A stretch of DNA of 64,000 bases from QNZT01 sp964651755 (GTDB taxonomy: Bacteria > Campylobacterota > Campylobacteria > Campylobacterales > QNZT01), in NCBI GenBank assembly GCA_964651755.1, contig CAZYZD010000001.1, positions 1 through 64,000 of the forward strand. The letters run 5' to 3'. A program made the translations under genes and the position numbers. A model generated the notes under the pieces. The model made no database searches. It was not told where the DNA came from and was given only the letters and a program-made list of their open reading frames with translations. This document shows, one piece after another, positions 8,369 to 17,792 of this stretch; the first letter of the stretch is position 1; the number at the start of each line of letters is the position of its first letter.

Positions 8369-9075
8369 TGTAAAAGATGCATAGGAGCAAAAAGCTTATG
8401 CGCTTTTGAATCCGTAATAAATGAAATGTTATAAGGATGAGGCAGAAAATGTTTTGTAAAATATTTTGCCTCATCCAGTTTTTCTACCTCTTCAGCGATC
8501 TTTCCAAATAAAATAAGTTCAATATCTTTTTTTTCTTTATACAGTTCAGCGAGAAAACTTCGGATAAATCCCCTCCATGCTTTTATATGTTTTTTACTTT
8601 CTTCTTTTGTACTGAAAACCAGAGCCATATTTAAAAGCAATACACCGTTTTTTTCAAAATTTTCTCTAAGCTGGTGAATAGTTTGGATATATCTTGACAT
8701 ATCTATCCGGGAGAGTGCAGCTTTGGAAAAGTCCTCATCCAGTTCACCTTCACATAAAAGTAACATTTTGACAAAATTCCGTAAACTTGTCGCACGATTA
8801 ACCTCTTTTGACAAACCGGAAGAAGAAAATATTGACTGAACTTTCCCGTCAATAAAAGCATATCCGATAGCACTCTCTTGCCTGGGATATGGATCCTGTC
8901 CAAAAAGAATATATTGTGTTTTTTCCAACGACAACGTTTTAAAAGCATTTAAAAAGTTATTTTTATCCGGGAAATATCCATTATTGTTTTGTAAATAATT
9001 CAGATACTCCGGTTCAAAAGCATCAAAGGCTTTTTGCAGTATCCCCTGCCAGGATTTATCTATATTTTCTATCAT
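8365..9075 (-). CDS. uracil-DNA glycosylase family protein
   Basis: This 236-residue protein has the UDG water-activating motif as GQDPYP (59-64, where family 1 Ung has GQDPYH) and a degenerate second motif HPYNIS near 213 in place of HPSPLS. The central segment NGVLLLNMALVF corresponds to the family's LLLN strand. It probably removes uracil from DNA, but the altered second loop makes it a divergent Ung rather than a canonical one. The start overlaps the stop of the upstream coiled-coil gene by 4 bp (ATGA), so they form an operon with the next two genes. Confidence 0.85.
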   Translation of the reverse strand: MIENIDKSWQGILQKAFDAFEPEYLNYLQNNNGYFPDKNNFLNAFKTLSLEKTQYILFGQDPYPRQESAIGYAFIDGKVQSIFSSSGLSKEVNRATSLRNFVKMLLLCEGELDEDFSKAALSRIDMSRYIQTIHQLRENFEKNGVLLLNMALVFSTKEESKKHIKAWRGFIRSFLAELYKEKKDIELILFGKIAEEVEKLDEAKYFTKHFLPHPYNISFITDSKAHKLFAPMHLLH

Positions 9076-9587
9076 TTGAGATTGGCAATCTTTAAAATAA
9101 GCTCTACTTCACCCAGAGGTGTACGTTCGCGTTTTGCAATTTCCTCTGCACTATAACCATTTTTATACAATTCTATAATCGCTTTTTCATTGATCAGCTT
9201 GCTTGTAGCAGAGATTGAACTGAGTTTATTATTTTCTTCAATTTTATTGATACGTTCATTTAGACTGTCATTGATACGTTTCATCTCCATTTCCATCTGC
9301 TTGATAGCACGAATCGCTTTTAAAAGAGGATCACTAAGGTCGTTTAGCTTCTGATTTAAACTGGTTTCAAGCGCTTCAAGTTCCTGTGCAAAATCAGGTA
9401 ACGTTTCAAGTCCCTCAGGTATGGAAGTTACTTTACGCTCCATATTGTGTACACGGCTATTCAGTTCATCGATAGCACGTTCATAGGCACTCAGCTGTCT
9501 TGTCACAGCCTGATCACGCATATAAAAATAGGCAATTAACAGCCCAAGAATCAGTAAAAATCCGACAAACACAAAAATCTCAACCAT
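9072..9587 (-). CDS. membrane-anchored coiled-coil protein with C-terminal helix-turn-helix-like segment
   Basis: The 171-residue product has an N-terminal membrane helix (about 4-22), a long coiled coil (about 25-120) and a C-terminal segment (about 137-171, including GYSAEEIAKRERTPLGEVELIL) that reads like a small helix-turn-helix of the kind found in DUF6115/DUF2802-like proteins of Campylobacterota. ATG 9587 is chosen over the GTG 3 bp upstream. It overlaps its upstream neighbour by 8 bp and the UDG gene by 4 bp. Function unknown. Confidence 0.7.
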   Translation of the reverse strand: MVEIFVFVGFLLILGLLIAYFYMRDQAVTRQLSAYERAIDELNSRVHNMERKVTSIPEGLETLPDFAQELEALETSLNQKLNDLSDPLLKAIRAIKQMEMEMKRINDSLNERINKIEENNKLSSISATSKLINEKAIIELYKNGYSAEEIAKRERTPLGEVELILKIANLK

Positions 9588-10113
9588 CACTTTTACCTTT
9601 TTTCAATTCACGGATCATCACACGCTCTTTTGCTACAACATATGCATTCCAGTCTTTCATGTCTTTATCATGCATTAAAATAATTTCCGCAATATTTGCA
9701 TCAATACCTTTTAAATAAACAGCCATTTCACGTTTTGGAAAAATAGGCATTTCTATACGTGCATAATACTCTTTTCCCGGTATAAAAAGAGGTTTTTCTA
9801 TTCGGAAATACTCAAACCCGATTTCTAAAATATCTGTTGTATGCGCCAAAGTCAAAAGCTTTTTTTCTTCATTTTTTACCAAAGCTGTAAGCTCGTCAAC
9901 CTTTTTATGCAACTCCACTAGAAGATTAAGCAAAACCTCATCAGTCTCTTTCGTCTCACCTCGCGCCTTTGCTATCTTCAGCCATTGCCCAATTGCATCT
10001 TCCTCATACTCTGAAAGAGAAGTATACTCACGACGAAACATTTCACTATTTTCATCATTTAATGTTTCGAAATGGATCGTTAGTACTGCGGGAACAAAAC
10101 GGATATCATTCAT
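9580..10113 (-). CDS. conserved hypothetical protein, PilZ-like C-terminal half possible
   Basis: This 177-residue soluble protein has a helical N-terminal half with a coiled-coil region (about 50-95) and a beta-rich C-terminal half (about 105-165) ending in a basic tail. The layout (helical part, then a barrel-like part with IPGKEYYARIEMPIFP) loosely recalls PilZ-type proteins, but I cannot see the RxxxR and DxSxxG c-di-GMP motifs, so no binding is claimed. ATG 10113 follows AGGTG at good spacing; a TTG precedes it. It overlaps the next gene by 8 bp. Confidence 0.65.
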   Translation of the reverse strand: MNDIRFVPAVLTIHFETLNDENSEMFRREYTSLSEYEEDAIGQWLKIAKARGETKETDEVLLNLLVELHKKVDELTALVKNEEKKLLTLAHTTDILEIGFEYFRIEKPLFIPGKEYYARIEMPIFPKREMAVYLKGIDANIAEIILMHDKDMKDWNAYVVAKERVMIRELKKGKSDG

Positions 10114-10121
10114 CAAAGCAC

Positions 10122-10991
10122 CTATATATTGTCCAAAATTACAAAGACTAAAAACATTATACCAAGATAACCATTAAGGGTAAAAAATGCTTTATCAATT
10201 TTAGAAAAATCTTTGTTTACAATACGATGTTCCATATATAAAATAACTGCAGAAAGCCCGACAGCCACGTATGTAAGCCATCCGGAGCCTGATTCAACAG
10301 CAAAAAAAAGCCAGAAAAGAATAGTTAACCCATGAAAAATTTTAGACAAAAAAAGTGTACATTCTGCCCCATACACTGAAGGGATAGAATGAAGTTTTAC
10401 TTTTTTATCGTATTCCATATCCTGAAGTGAATATAAAAGATCAAATCCTGCGACCCAAAACATAACACCGATTGAAAGCATAACTGACCACATCGTTATC
10501 TCTGCTTTTACCGCTACTACCCCGGCTATAGGAGCCAATCCCAGAGAGAGTCCTAAAACAAGATGGGCTGCAGGAGACACCCTTTTCATCAGAGAATATC
10601 CACCCAAAATAATCAAAATAGGAAAAGAGAGCCAAAATGCCAGAGAGTTTATAAAATATGCAGTTACTACAAATACCACAGCATTTCCAATAGTAAAAAA
10701 GAGAATAGTCTCTTTTTTCAAACGACCATCTACACTGGGACGATTAGCAGTTCGCGGGTTGGCTTTGTCAATATCGATATCTGCATAACGGTTAAAACCC
10801 ATTGCAAAATTCCGTGCACTTACCGCAGCAAGAATACCAAGCAGGAAAAGCGACCAGCCAAACCAGCCGCCCGCTGCAACAATCATTGCGATAAAAATAA
10901 AAGGGAGTGAGAAGATAGAGTGCTTAAACATGACTAACTCATTCAAATCATGTAATATTTTTCGTATCTTATCCAAGTAAACCCCTTTCAT
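10122..10991 (-). CDS. UbiA-family polyprenyltransferase (menaquinone pathway type)
   Basis: This 289-residue integral-membrane prenyltransferase has about eight or nine helices. The first Asp-rich motif is NRYADIDID (67-75) followed by NPRTANRP. The second is YSLQDMEYDKKVKLHSIP (about 187-205). Both bind Mg-diphosphate of the polyprenyl donor. Campylobacterota usually make menaquinone by the futalosine route and their UbiA homologue serves as MqnP, so that role is likelier than ubiquinone synthesis; this is inference from lineage. A TTG at codon 6 with AAAGGGG just upstream is a strong alternative start (10976). Confidence 0.85.
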   Translation of the reverse strand: MKGVYLDKIRKILHDLNELVMFKHSIFSLPFIFIAMIVAAGGWFGWSLFLLGILAAVSARNFAMGFNRYADIDIDKANPRTANRPSVDGRLKKETILFFTIGNAVVFVVTAYFINSLAFWLSFPILIILGGYSLMKRVSPAAHLVLGLSLGLAPIAGVVAVKAEITMWSVMLSIGVMFWVAGFDLLYSLQDMEYDKKVKLHSIPSVYGAECTLFLSKIFHGLTILFWLFFAVESGSGWLTYVAVGLSAVILYMEHRIVNKDFSKIDKAFFTLNGYLGIMFLVFVILDNI

Positions 10992-11127
10992 AAATAATTT
11001 TACATTTTATAATAAAAGTCATTAAAAGTATAACTCCGACAAACAGAATCAAATATATTGAATATGATAATTTCATTCTATTTTATAAAAAAATGTTAAA
11101 ATACTACACGAAAAATAAGGAGCTATA

Positions 11128-12774
11128 ATGCACGCAAAAGCAGGAGAAAAAGCACCCGCAGCACTTTTGGAAAACATCCCGACTCTCATTGCAAATTATT
11201 ATAATCTGATTCCGGATAGTAACAAGCCGGAAGAAAAAGTTTCATTTGGTACTTCAGGACACAGAGGCAATGCCAACAGAAAAAGTTTTAATGAAGCCCA
11301 TATTATTGCTATTACACAAGCATTGTGTGATTACCGGAAAGAGCATCACATAACAGGTCCAATCTATATGGGTAAAGATACACATGCACTCTCCACACCG
11401 GCACAAATGACTGCTATCAGAGTTCTGGCTACCAATAAGATACAAACATACATTGCCAAAGATGATGAATACACCCCTACCCCGCTTGTATCTTTTGCTA
11501 TCTTGCAACACAATGCAAAAGATGACCAAAATACAAGTGACGGTATAGTTATCACTCCCTCACACAACCCTCCGTCAGACGGTGGATTCAAATATAATCC
11601 ACCCAACGGAGGTCCGGCAGATACAAACGTTACAAACTGGATTGAGAAACGGGCTAATGAACTTCTTCAGAATAAAAAAAGACCAGAGCTTCTCTCTTAT
11701 GAAGAATCTATAAAAAGCGGATATATAGAAGAGTATGATTTTATTACACCATATGTCGAAGCTTTACCGCAAATTGTAAATATCGAAGCAATCCGAAGAG
11801 CAGGCATAAAAATCGGCGTTGATCCAATGGGAGGCGCAAGCATTGGTGTCTATAAAAAAATTCAGGAACTCCATCAACTCAACATAACCATCGTCAACCC
11901 TTATGTTGATCCAACCTTCTCTTTTATGACACTTGATCACGACGGTAAAATCCGTATGGACTGTTCTTCCCCTTATGCCATGGCTTCTCTTATCGATCTT
12001 AAAAATAATTATGACATAGCATTTGGCAATGATCCTGACGCTGACAGGCATGGTATCGTAACCAAAAGTCATGGTCTTTTAAATCCGAACCATTATCTCA
12101 GTGTGGCTATCAAATATCTCTTTAAAAACAGACCGGAATGGGATGAAGATCTGAAAATCGGAAAAACACTGGTTTCCAGTGCAATGATTGACAGAATAGC
12201 CAATGCATTAAACAGAAAGGTCTACGAAGTTCCGGTAGGTTTTAAATGGTTTTCACTGGGATTATTTAATGCAGAACTCGGATTTGGGGGTGAAGAGAGT
12301 GCGGGCGCTTCTTTTCTGCGTTTTGATGGAAGTACCTGGACAACGGATAAAGACGGTATTATTCTCAATTTACTTGCTGCGGAAATTTTGGCAATTACAG
12401 AAGAAGATCCGGGAGAAATTTATCGAAAACTGGAAGAGAAGTTCGGTACTTCCTATTATCAGCGAATTGATGCCCCTGCAACACCACAGGAGAAGGCAAA
12501 AATAAAAGCACTCCAACCTGAAGATATTACTGTTGATAAACTTGGAGGAGAAAAGATTGAAGCAATTTTCACAAAGGCTCCAGGCAATCATCAGGATATC
12601 GGAGGAATAAAAGCTACTGCCAAAAGCGGATGGATTGCTATTCGTCCTTCAGGAACAGAAGATATTTATAAAATCTATGCAGAAAGTTTCAAATCCTGGG
12701 AACATCTTCAACTACTTCTGGAAGATGCAGCTCAACTTATTGCAGATACAATATCCAAATCTGAATCCGAATAA
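11128..12774 (+). CDS. pgm: alpha-D-glucose phosphomutase
   Basis: The 548-residue protein interconverts glucose 6-phosphate and glucose 1-phosphate, supplying nucleotide sugars for the adjoining polysaccharide locus and glycogen. Phosphohexomutase signatures are clear: the phosphoserine loop TPSHNPPSDGG (143-153), the metal loop NDPDADRHG (about 298-306), the sugar-binding GFGGEESAG (about 385) and the phosphate-binding RPSGTEDIYKIY near the C-terminus. The length matches the bacterial Pgm subgroup. A strong ribosome site (AAGGAG) precedes the ATG. It converges on the deacetylase gene with only 1 bp between stop codons. Confidence 0.95.
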   Translation: MHAKAGEKAPAALLENIPTLIANYYNLIPDSNKPEEKVSFGTSGHRGNANRKSFNEAHIIAITQALCDYRKEHHITGPIYMGKDTHALSTPAQMTAIRVLATNKIQTYIAKDDEYTPTPLVSFAILQHNAKDDQNTSDGIVITPSHNPPSDGGFKYNPPNGGPADTNVTNWIEKRANELLQNKKRPELLSYEESIKSGYIEEYDFITPYVEALPQIVNIEAIRRAGIKIGVDPMGGASIGVYKKIQELHQLNITIVNPYVDPTFSFMTLDHDGKIRMDCSSPYAMASLIDLKNNYDIAFGNDPDADRHGIVTKSHGLLNPNHYLSVAIKYLFKNRPEWDEDLKIGKTLVSSAMIDRIANALNRKVYEVPVGFKWFSLGLFNAELGFGGEESAGASFLRFDGSTWTTDKDGIILNLLAAEILAITEEDPGEIYRKLEEKFGTSYYQRIDAPATPQEKAKIKALQPEDITVDKLGGEKIEAIFTKAPGNHQDIGGIKATAKSGWIAIRPSGTEDIYKIYAESFKSWEHLQLLLEDAAQLIADTISKSESE

Positions 12775-12775
12775 A

Positions 12776-13765
12776 TTATTGCCGGAATTTTCCGGCGATC
12801 TCCTGCATATGTAAAGATTCCATCCCATATTGTCTGGATAAAGTTTTATAATGACAAAGTATCTGTTCTAAAAAGAGGATATTTTGATGAGTATCTTTTC
12901 CAAAATTGTGTGGATGCCACCAAAGATGAAAAATTTCCCCTTTTTGCGCAGCATATGTCATGCTTTTTTTGATTCTGCGTAATTTCAAGAAATCCAAAAA
13001 AGAGATTTTTGCTGAAAAAGGGCGTAGAAATCTACTGGAAGGGATATTCAACACTCCATTTTTTTGTTTTAACTTATCTATAGCCACAGTATGGTGTCCA
13101 CTGATATTGATATAACTATCCAGCAACTTCAAAGCTCGGCGAAAAAGAATCCTTCCGTTCCAGTCACTTTCCTGATATATCCAGTGGGGTTCATTTCCTC
13201 GATATGCGATAATACCATTTTCAGCCAAAACGGGTAAATATGCCTCATTACACTGATTTCTGGGAAAAACAAGACTGCTACACTGGATACCTGCCTTTAA
13301 AAAAGCTGTCTTTTGTGCCAAAGATATATCTTCCTGAAACTCCTCTATACTTTGCCCCTCTTCCAGGCAGTAGTAATGTGAAAAAGTATGTGTTGCAAGT
13401 TCCTGAAATGGTGTATTGATTATTTTGGAAATCAAATCGGGTGCGAAATGATAAGAATTGTATAAACTTTTACTCTTTTTTATATAATCATAGAGATTAA
13501 AAGCGTTATTGTTATAAGCTGGTTTTTTGATAGGAAGATTTTTTTTTAATTCTTCCTCATTCCTGAAAAAAAGGAATCCTACTATTGCCCATGTTACATG
13601 AATATGATACTTTTCAAAAAGAGCAAGCATTTCATTTACTGCGGTTGAAGTACCTTCAAGATTATCCCGGTAAGCTTCGATTGTAACAACATCACGCATA
13701 CCCCAATATAACTCAAAATCAAGCGAAATTGTAAAAATACCCCGCTTCTTCTGACTATCTGCCAT
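12776..13765 (-). CDS. polysaccharide deacetylase family protein
   Basis: The product (329 residues from ATG 13765) is a NodB-homology carbohydrate esterase. The metal/catalytic strand is ISLDFELYWG near the N-terminus. A later THTFSHYYC carries the His pair of motif 2 (HxxxH), and HLWWHPHNFG near residue 285 is the third conserved His segment. It probably deacetylates N-acetyl sugars of the locus polysaccharide; with no signal peptide it would act in the cytoplasm. A TTG 42 bp upstream is also open but has no ribosome site. It overlaps the preceding gene by 11 bp. Confidence 0.85.
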   Translation of the reverse strand: MADSQKKRGIFTISLDFELYWGMRDVVTIEAYRDNLEGTSTAVNEMLALFEKYHIHVTWAIVGFLFFRNEEELKKNLPIKKPAYNNNAFNLYDYIKKSKSLYNSYHFAPDLISKIINTPFQELATHTFSHYYCLEEGQSIEEFQEDISLAQKTAFLKAGIQCSSLVFPRNQCNEAYLPVLAENGIIAYRGNEPHWIYQESDWNGRILFRRALKLLDSYINISGHHTVAIDKLKQKNGVLNIPSSRFLRPFSAKISFLDFLKLRRIKKSMTYAAQKGEIFHLWWHPHNFGKDTHQNILFLEQILCHYKTLSRQYGMESLHMQEIAGKFRQ

Positions 13766-14576
13766 TGGTTTCCCACTGTTTTGAATCACTGTTTCGATGG
13801 GAAACAAGACAACAATCTCTACTATAATCCCAATGCATTACAATAGGTGTAATCACCAAATCGTGTGTAGAAGTATAGATATCCACTCCAAGTTTTACTC
13901 TTTGATATTCAAAAAACTCCTGAGAAAAAGAGACAAAAAGTACTTCATACTGACGTAAAGGATGCATCCGAATTCGTGCAAACTCCGAAATTTTGTCCAA
14001 AAAACTGGTTAAAATAAGACCGCATCTTGGAATAATATCACCTTTTTCATCCACAAAGCCTGCTGCGAGATCATGTTGATACTCTTCATCTTTGAGATAA
14101 GCTTTACCATCGATATGAATAAAACTATCAGCCAAAGCCGCATTTTTCTTCAACGCTTTATAAGCGCGGTTTTTTAGATTTCTTTCGGAAAGAATCTTAA
14201 GCGATTTCTTTGGAATATAACGCTTGTTATCAAAAAGCTCACATAATATCTCTTCTGATTCATTTTTATCTTCACTCTCAAGATTGTTAATCAACAAAGT
14301 TGCCAGAAATTTAACCTTTTTCTGATACCGTTTGATTAACCTCTGAGCAAGACGATCTACAAAAGAGACATTTTTGGCAGCCCATTCAATATTTTTTTCT
14401 TCTCTGGGCAACGTAAAATGACCCAATTCAAATACTACCAGCACGGGTAAAGAGATATGCGCAATTTTTTCTTCAATCAAAATAGTTATTTGATCCAGTT
14501 TTTCCTGTGACCAGGTTTCAAAATCAACTTTTGGCGGATGATATTTTACATTGTCAACAGATATTTCACAATCCAT
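13755..14576 (-). CDS. uncharacterised protein of the polysaccharide locus
   Basis: I do not recognise this 273-residue soluble protein. It is charged, without signal peptide or membrane helix, and has a hydrophobic core strand LPVLVVFELGHF (about 42-53), a helical middle region, and a C-terminal part rich in beta strands with ITPIVMHWDYSRDCC. Coupling to the downstream deacetylase (11-bp overlap) and 3-bp spacing to the upstream asparagine-synthase-like gene place it in the surface-polysaccharide pathway. It may belong to a family restricted to such loci. Confidence 0.6.
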   Translation of the reverse strand: MDCEISVDNVKYHPPKVDFETWSQEKLDQITILIEEKIAHISLPVLVVFELGHFTLPREEKNIEWAAKNVSFVDRLAQRLIKRYQKKVKFLATLLINNLESEDKNESEEILCELFDNKRYIPKKSLKILSERNLKNRAYKALKKNAALADSFIHIDGKAYLKDEEYQHDLAAGFVDEKGDIIPRCGLILTSFLDKISEFARIRMHPLRQYEVLFVSFSQEFFEYQRVKLGVDIYTSTHDLVITPIVMHWDYSRDCCLVSHRNSDSKQWETNGR

Positions 14577-14579
14577 ATG

Positions 14580-16403
14580 TTATCCTTTACGCATATTTTT
14601 TTGATACCATAACTGATATAACAATATCGACCATAATTTATATTTATATTCTTCTTTTCCGTTTAAAAAGCTGTCACGTAATTTTATAACAAATGGAATA
14701 TCCAAAACATCATCATGTCGAAGGTTTTCCGGATTAAGCGTATCCAGCAAAAGCGTATTTAATTCTTTATATAACCATCTTGAAGAAGGGATGGAAAATC
14801 CCTTTTTGGGTCTGTCAAGTAACGATTTTGGTATATATTCATAGGCAATATTTTTCAATAAATTTTTTTTGATTCCTTCTTTTACTTTAACGGACGCCGG
14901 TACTTTAGCCATAAAAGAGATCAAATCCTTGTCCAAATAAGGTATCCTGACATCAATACCCACAGAAAGAAATGCCTGAGTACTTTTCACCAGTTCTCCA
15001 TTTACCATAAAAGTTTTAAAATAACTTCCTGTAATTTTATCTACATCTTCGGCATATTCACCAAAATAGAGATCATGTGATGTAATCGGCATCGAAACAT
15101 TCTCTGCCCCAATCAGCTGGGAAATTTCATGAGGATCAAAAAGTATCATTTTTGTCTTGACCATCTGGGGTATATTATTTGCACTGAAAATCTGAAGAAA
15201 TTTATAATATTTGGTAGGAAAATTATAGTAATCCCTGAGAATAGGAATACGATGTGGCTGGAGTCCTTTGCCTACCTGATATGCCATTTCCCGCATCTCT
15301 TTAGGGATAGACAAAATACGCCTGAATTTTTTATCGTCATCTGCTGTTGCAAAGACTTCATCACCTCCATCTCCGCAAAAAACCGTGCGTGCCGCCTCTG
15401 CCTCCACCAATTGAGAAAGAAAAAGCGTTGGAATTGAGCCCTCATCATAAAACGGTTCTTCATATATATCAGAAAGGCGGGGAATAACATTCAAAGCATC
15501 CGCTGCACTAAAATAGTGTTCATGATGTACAGTTCCCAGATGATGCGCAATTTTTGCAGCATCATCTGCTTCATTGATCGACCTCTCTTCAAAACCTATT
15601 GTATAGGTATTGAGAGGATGCTCCTCTTTTGAAAGAAGCGCTGCCAATGTAGCACTATCATATCCTCCACTCAGGAGTATATGGTATGATTTTTGATCAG
15701 TTGGCAGCATCTTTTGTACTGCCTGTTTTAAATATTTATGCGCTTTCTCCTGTAAAATAGATTCATCATCACCATACTTTGGTTCATCGTAACATCTTCC
15801 CAAATCCCAGTAAATATGTTTTTGATACTTTTTCCTGTCAACATCGACACAGATATATGTTCCCGCCTCAACTTTGTTACAATACCGGTAAATTACATTT
15901 GGCTGTAAAATATAGCCATAGGTAAAGTAATTTTCCAAAGCTCTGAAATCAATATGTTTTTGTATAAACCCAAACTGAAAGAAACTCTCAAGGCGATCGG
16001 CAAAAAGTAGATATTTTCCATCATCATAATAGTAGAGCGGTTGACTGCTTACATGATCTTTGCATAAATAAAGCTTTTTTTCTCTTCCATCATAAAGTAC
16101 AAATGAAAAAGAACCTTCAAGCAGCGTAAAGAATTTTTCACCAATCTTGCTATAACCTGCTACAAGAAAATCACTACTACTGATTTTGTCATCAATTTGA
16201 AACTTGCGACAAAGCTCAAGACGGTTAAAAACAGTACCACGCATCTGCACCATGATCTTTTGGTATTTTTCCACATCTCTTAGAAAAAGAATATGTAAAT
16301 CATCAGAAACTGTAAAAGGTTTATGAATTTGCGCCTGTTCTGATAGTAACAAATCTTTAAAACCTACAATACCAGTAATCTTTTTCACTATTTTTACCTT
16401 CAA
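14580..16403 (-). CDS. asparagine synthase-like protein without the glutaminase cysteine
   Basis: This 607-residue AsnB homologue has a two-domain layout. The C-terminal synthetase domain is intact, with the ATP pyrophosphatase loop LSGGYDS (244-250), CGDGGDEVFA (about 344) and the DRPKKGFSIP segment. The N-terminal class II amidotransferase domain is degenerate: the protein reads ...KKITGIVGF where active enzymes begin MCGIVGF, so the processed catalytic Cys1 is missing. It would need free ammonia or another amine, or may amidate or activate a sugar carboxylate differently. A catalytically complete paralogue lies at 21995-23896 in the same locus. Spacing to the next gene is 3 bp. Confidence 0.9.
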   Translation of the reverse strand: MKVKIVKKITGIVGFKDLLLSEQAQIHKPFTVSDDLHILFLRDVEKYQKIMVQMRGTVFNRLELCRKFQIDDKISSSDFLVAGYSKIGEKFFTLLEGSFSFVLYDGREKKLYLCKDHVSSQPLYYYDDGKYLLFADRLESFFQFGFIQKHIDFRALENYFTYGYILQPNVIYRYCNKVEAGTYICVDVDRKKYQKHIYWDLGRCYDEPKYGDDESILQEKAHKYLKQAVQKMLPTDQKSYHILLSGGYDSATLAALLSKEEHPLNTYTIGFEERSINEADDAAKIAHHLGTVHHEHYFSAADALNVIPRLSDIYEEPFYDEGSIPTLFLSQLVEAEAARTVFCGDGGDEVFATADDDKKFRRILSIPKEMREMAYQVGKGLQPHRIPILRDYYNFPTKYYKFLQIFSANNIPQMVKTKMILFDPHEISQLIGAENVSMPITSHDLYFGEYAEDVDKITGSYFKTFMVNGELVKSTQAFLSVGIDVRIPYLDKDLISFMAKVPASVKVKEGIKKNLLKNIAYEYIPKSLLDRPKKGFSIPSSRWLYKELNTLLLDTLNPENLRHDDVLDIPFVIKLRDSFLNGKEEYKYKLWSILLYQLWYQKNMRKG

Positions 16404-16487
16404 TTATCACTAAATGGTATAAAAAAACCAACTGTTTTACATCATTGCATATAGATCTTTAAAAGCTCTTTGCACTATTTTTCTTTT

Positions 16488-17648
16488 TCACCTAACTTCA
16501 TGAAGAATTTGACAATATTGTGCAACAATTTCAGTCATATCAAAATCATGTGCCCGCTGATATCCCTCTTCCCCCATTTTCCTTGTTTTTTCTGGGTTTT
16601 CAATCAAATCAACCAACACTTTTTTTAAAAGTTTACTATCTCCTACAGGATAAAGCACTCCAAAAGGGGTATACTCTATTTGATTTTCCACTAAGGTATG
16701 CGGATCACTTTGAGGTGCGAGAATTTCACGTGGACCTGACAAACAATCAGTGACAACGACAGCACACTTACATAACATTGCTTCTACCATAGCATTGGGA
16801 AAACCTTCTGCATATGATGCAGAAACATAAATAGAAGCTCTTCTCATATATCGATAAGGATTTTTATCAGCTCCCACAAAATAAATTCTTTCTAAAAGTC
16901 CCAGATTCGCTGCTTTTCTTTTTAACAACTCCTCTTCTTCCCCGCTACCTACAATCACCAGCCGCATTTTGGGATCAAGCATAGAAAAGACTTCAATAAT
17001 CATAGCAATATTTTTCACTTTTCTAAGCCATGCGACCACTACAATTGTATTTTCTCTCTCTAGTGGAATATCTACAGGTTCTTTCGCCAAACTCATAATT
17101 TTTTCAATTTCATAAGGATTGTAAATCACTTTCTGTTTCCGGGTATCGATACCAAAATTTTTTGAAAGATCATATTTCGTTCCTTCAGAAACATTCAATA
17201 CCACATCAGCCCGTGGATATAATTTTCGTATGAGATAACGATAAATCCTCGATACAATTGTGTTATCATTATAAGTACTGCTGGCATTAACACGCTGACT
17301 TACAATAGTTTTATGTTTCGTTATTTGAGCAGCAATTATATTTACAAAGTCAGCCCTATACAAAAAACTAACTACTGTTTTAATATCCTCTTTTTGAACA
17401 TACGTAGCTAATTTCAATGCATATAGAGGAATAGAGAGTGTTTTGAGCACACTTTTACCTTCACTTTTATGTTTTGACAAAATAGTTACTTTAATATGAT
17501 CAGGAATATCAAATACAATATCATCTTCAAGCATAATCAGTTCAATATCAAACTCATTGCATTGAAGATTCTGTAACAGCAGTGACATTACCCTTTCTGC
17601 CCCTCCGGGAGTAAGTGAATTGATTAAAAATGCAATCTTGTATTTCAA
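16488..17648 (-). CDS. GT4-family glycosyltransferase
   Basis: This 386-residue retaining glycosyltransferase has a GT-B fold. The N-terminal NSLTPGGAERVM loop (10-21) is the GT4 acceptor-side glycine loop. The C-terminal domain has VAWLRKVKN, VGSGEEEELLKR and the E-x7-E motif in EGFPNAMVEAM (about 283-293). It uses a TTG start preceded by AAGGAA. It probably adds a hexose to a lipid-linked intermediate at the cytoplasmic membrane face. It heads the minus-strand arm of the locus (this gene, the asparagine synthase-like gene, the uncharacterised gene and the deacetylase). The sugar specificity cannot be read from sequence. Confidence 0.9.
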   Translation of the reverse strand: MKYKIAFLINSLTPGGAERVMSLLLQNLQCNEFDIELIMLEDDIVFDIPDHIKVTILSKHKSEGKSVLKTLSIPLYALKLATYVQKEDIKTVVSFLYRADFVNIIAAQITKHKTIVSQRVNASSTYNDNTIVSRIYRYLIRKLYPRADVVLNVSEGTKYDLSKNFGIDTRKQKVIYNPYEIEKIMSLAKEPVDIPLERENTIVVVAWLRKVKNIAMIIEVFSMLDPKMRLVIVGSGEEEELLKRKAANLGLLERIYFVGADKNPYRYMRRASIYVSASYAEGFPNAMVEAMLCKCAVVVTDCLSGPREILAPQSDPHTLVENQIEYTPFGVLYPVGDSKLLKKVLVDLIENPEKTRKMGEEGYQRAHDFDMTEIVAQYCQILHEVR

Positions 17649-17792
17649 TATATTTCCTTCAAAAACAAAGATAAAACTATTATACTATAAACAGTAGTAA
17701 ATATCAAATTTAATTTACTTTTAATATAAAAATTACTATTATAAGTAAATTATATTATACATAAATACCCCTTCTGCATCGGAACAGCAAAA

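Noticed and set aside
12781..12797. Palindrome GCCGGAATTTTCCGGC at the pgm/deacetylase junction
   Set aside because: The arms are perfect but the loop is too small and there is no T-tract; it also codes for the end of the deacetylase. Termination function is unproven.
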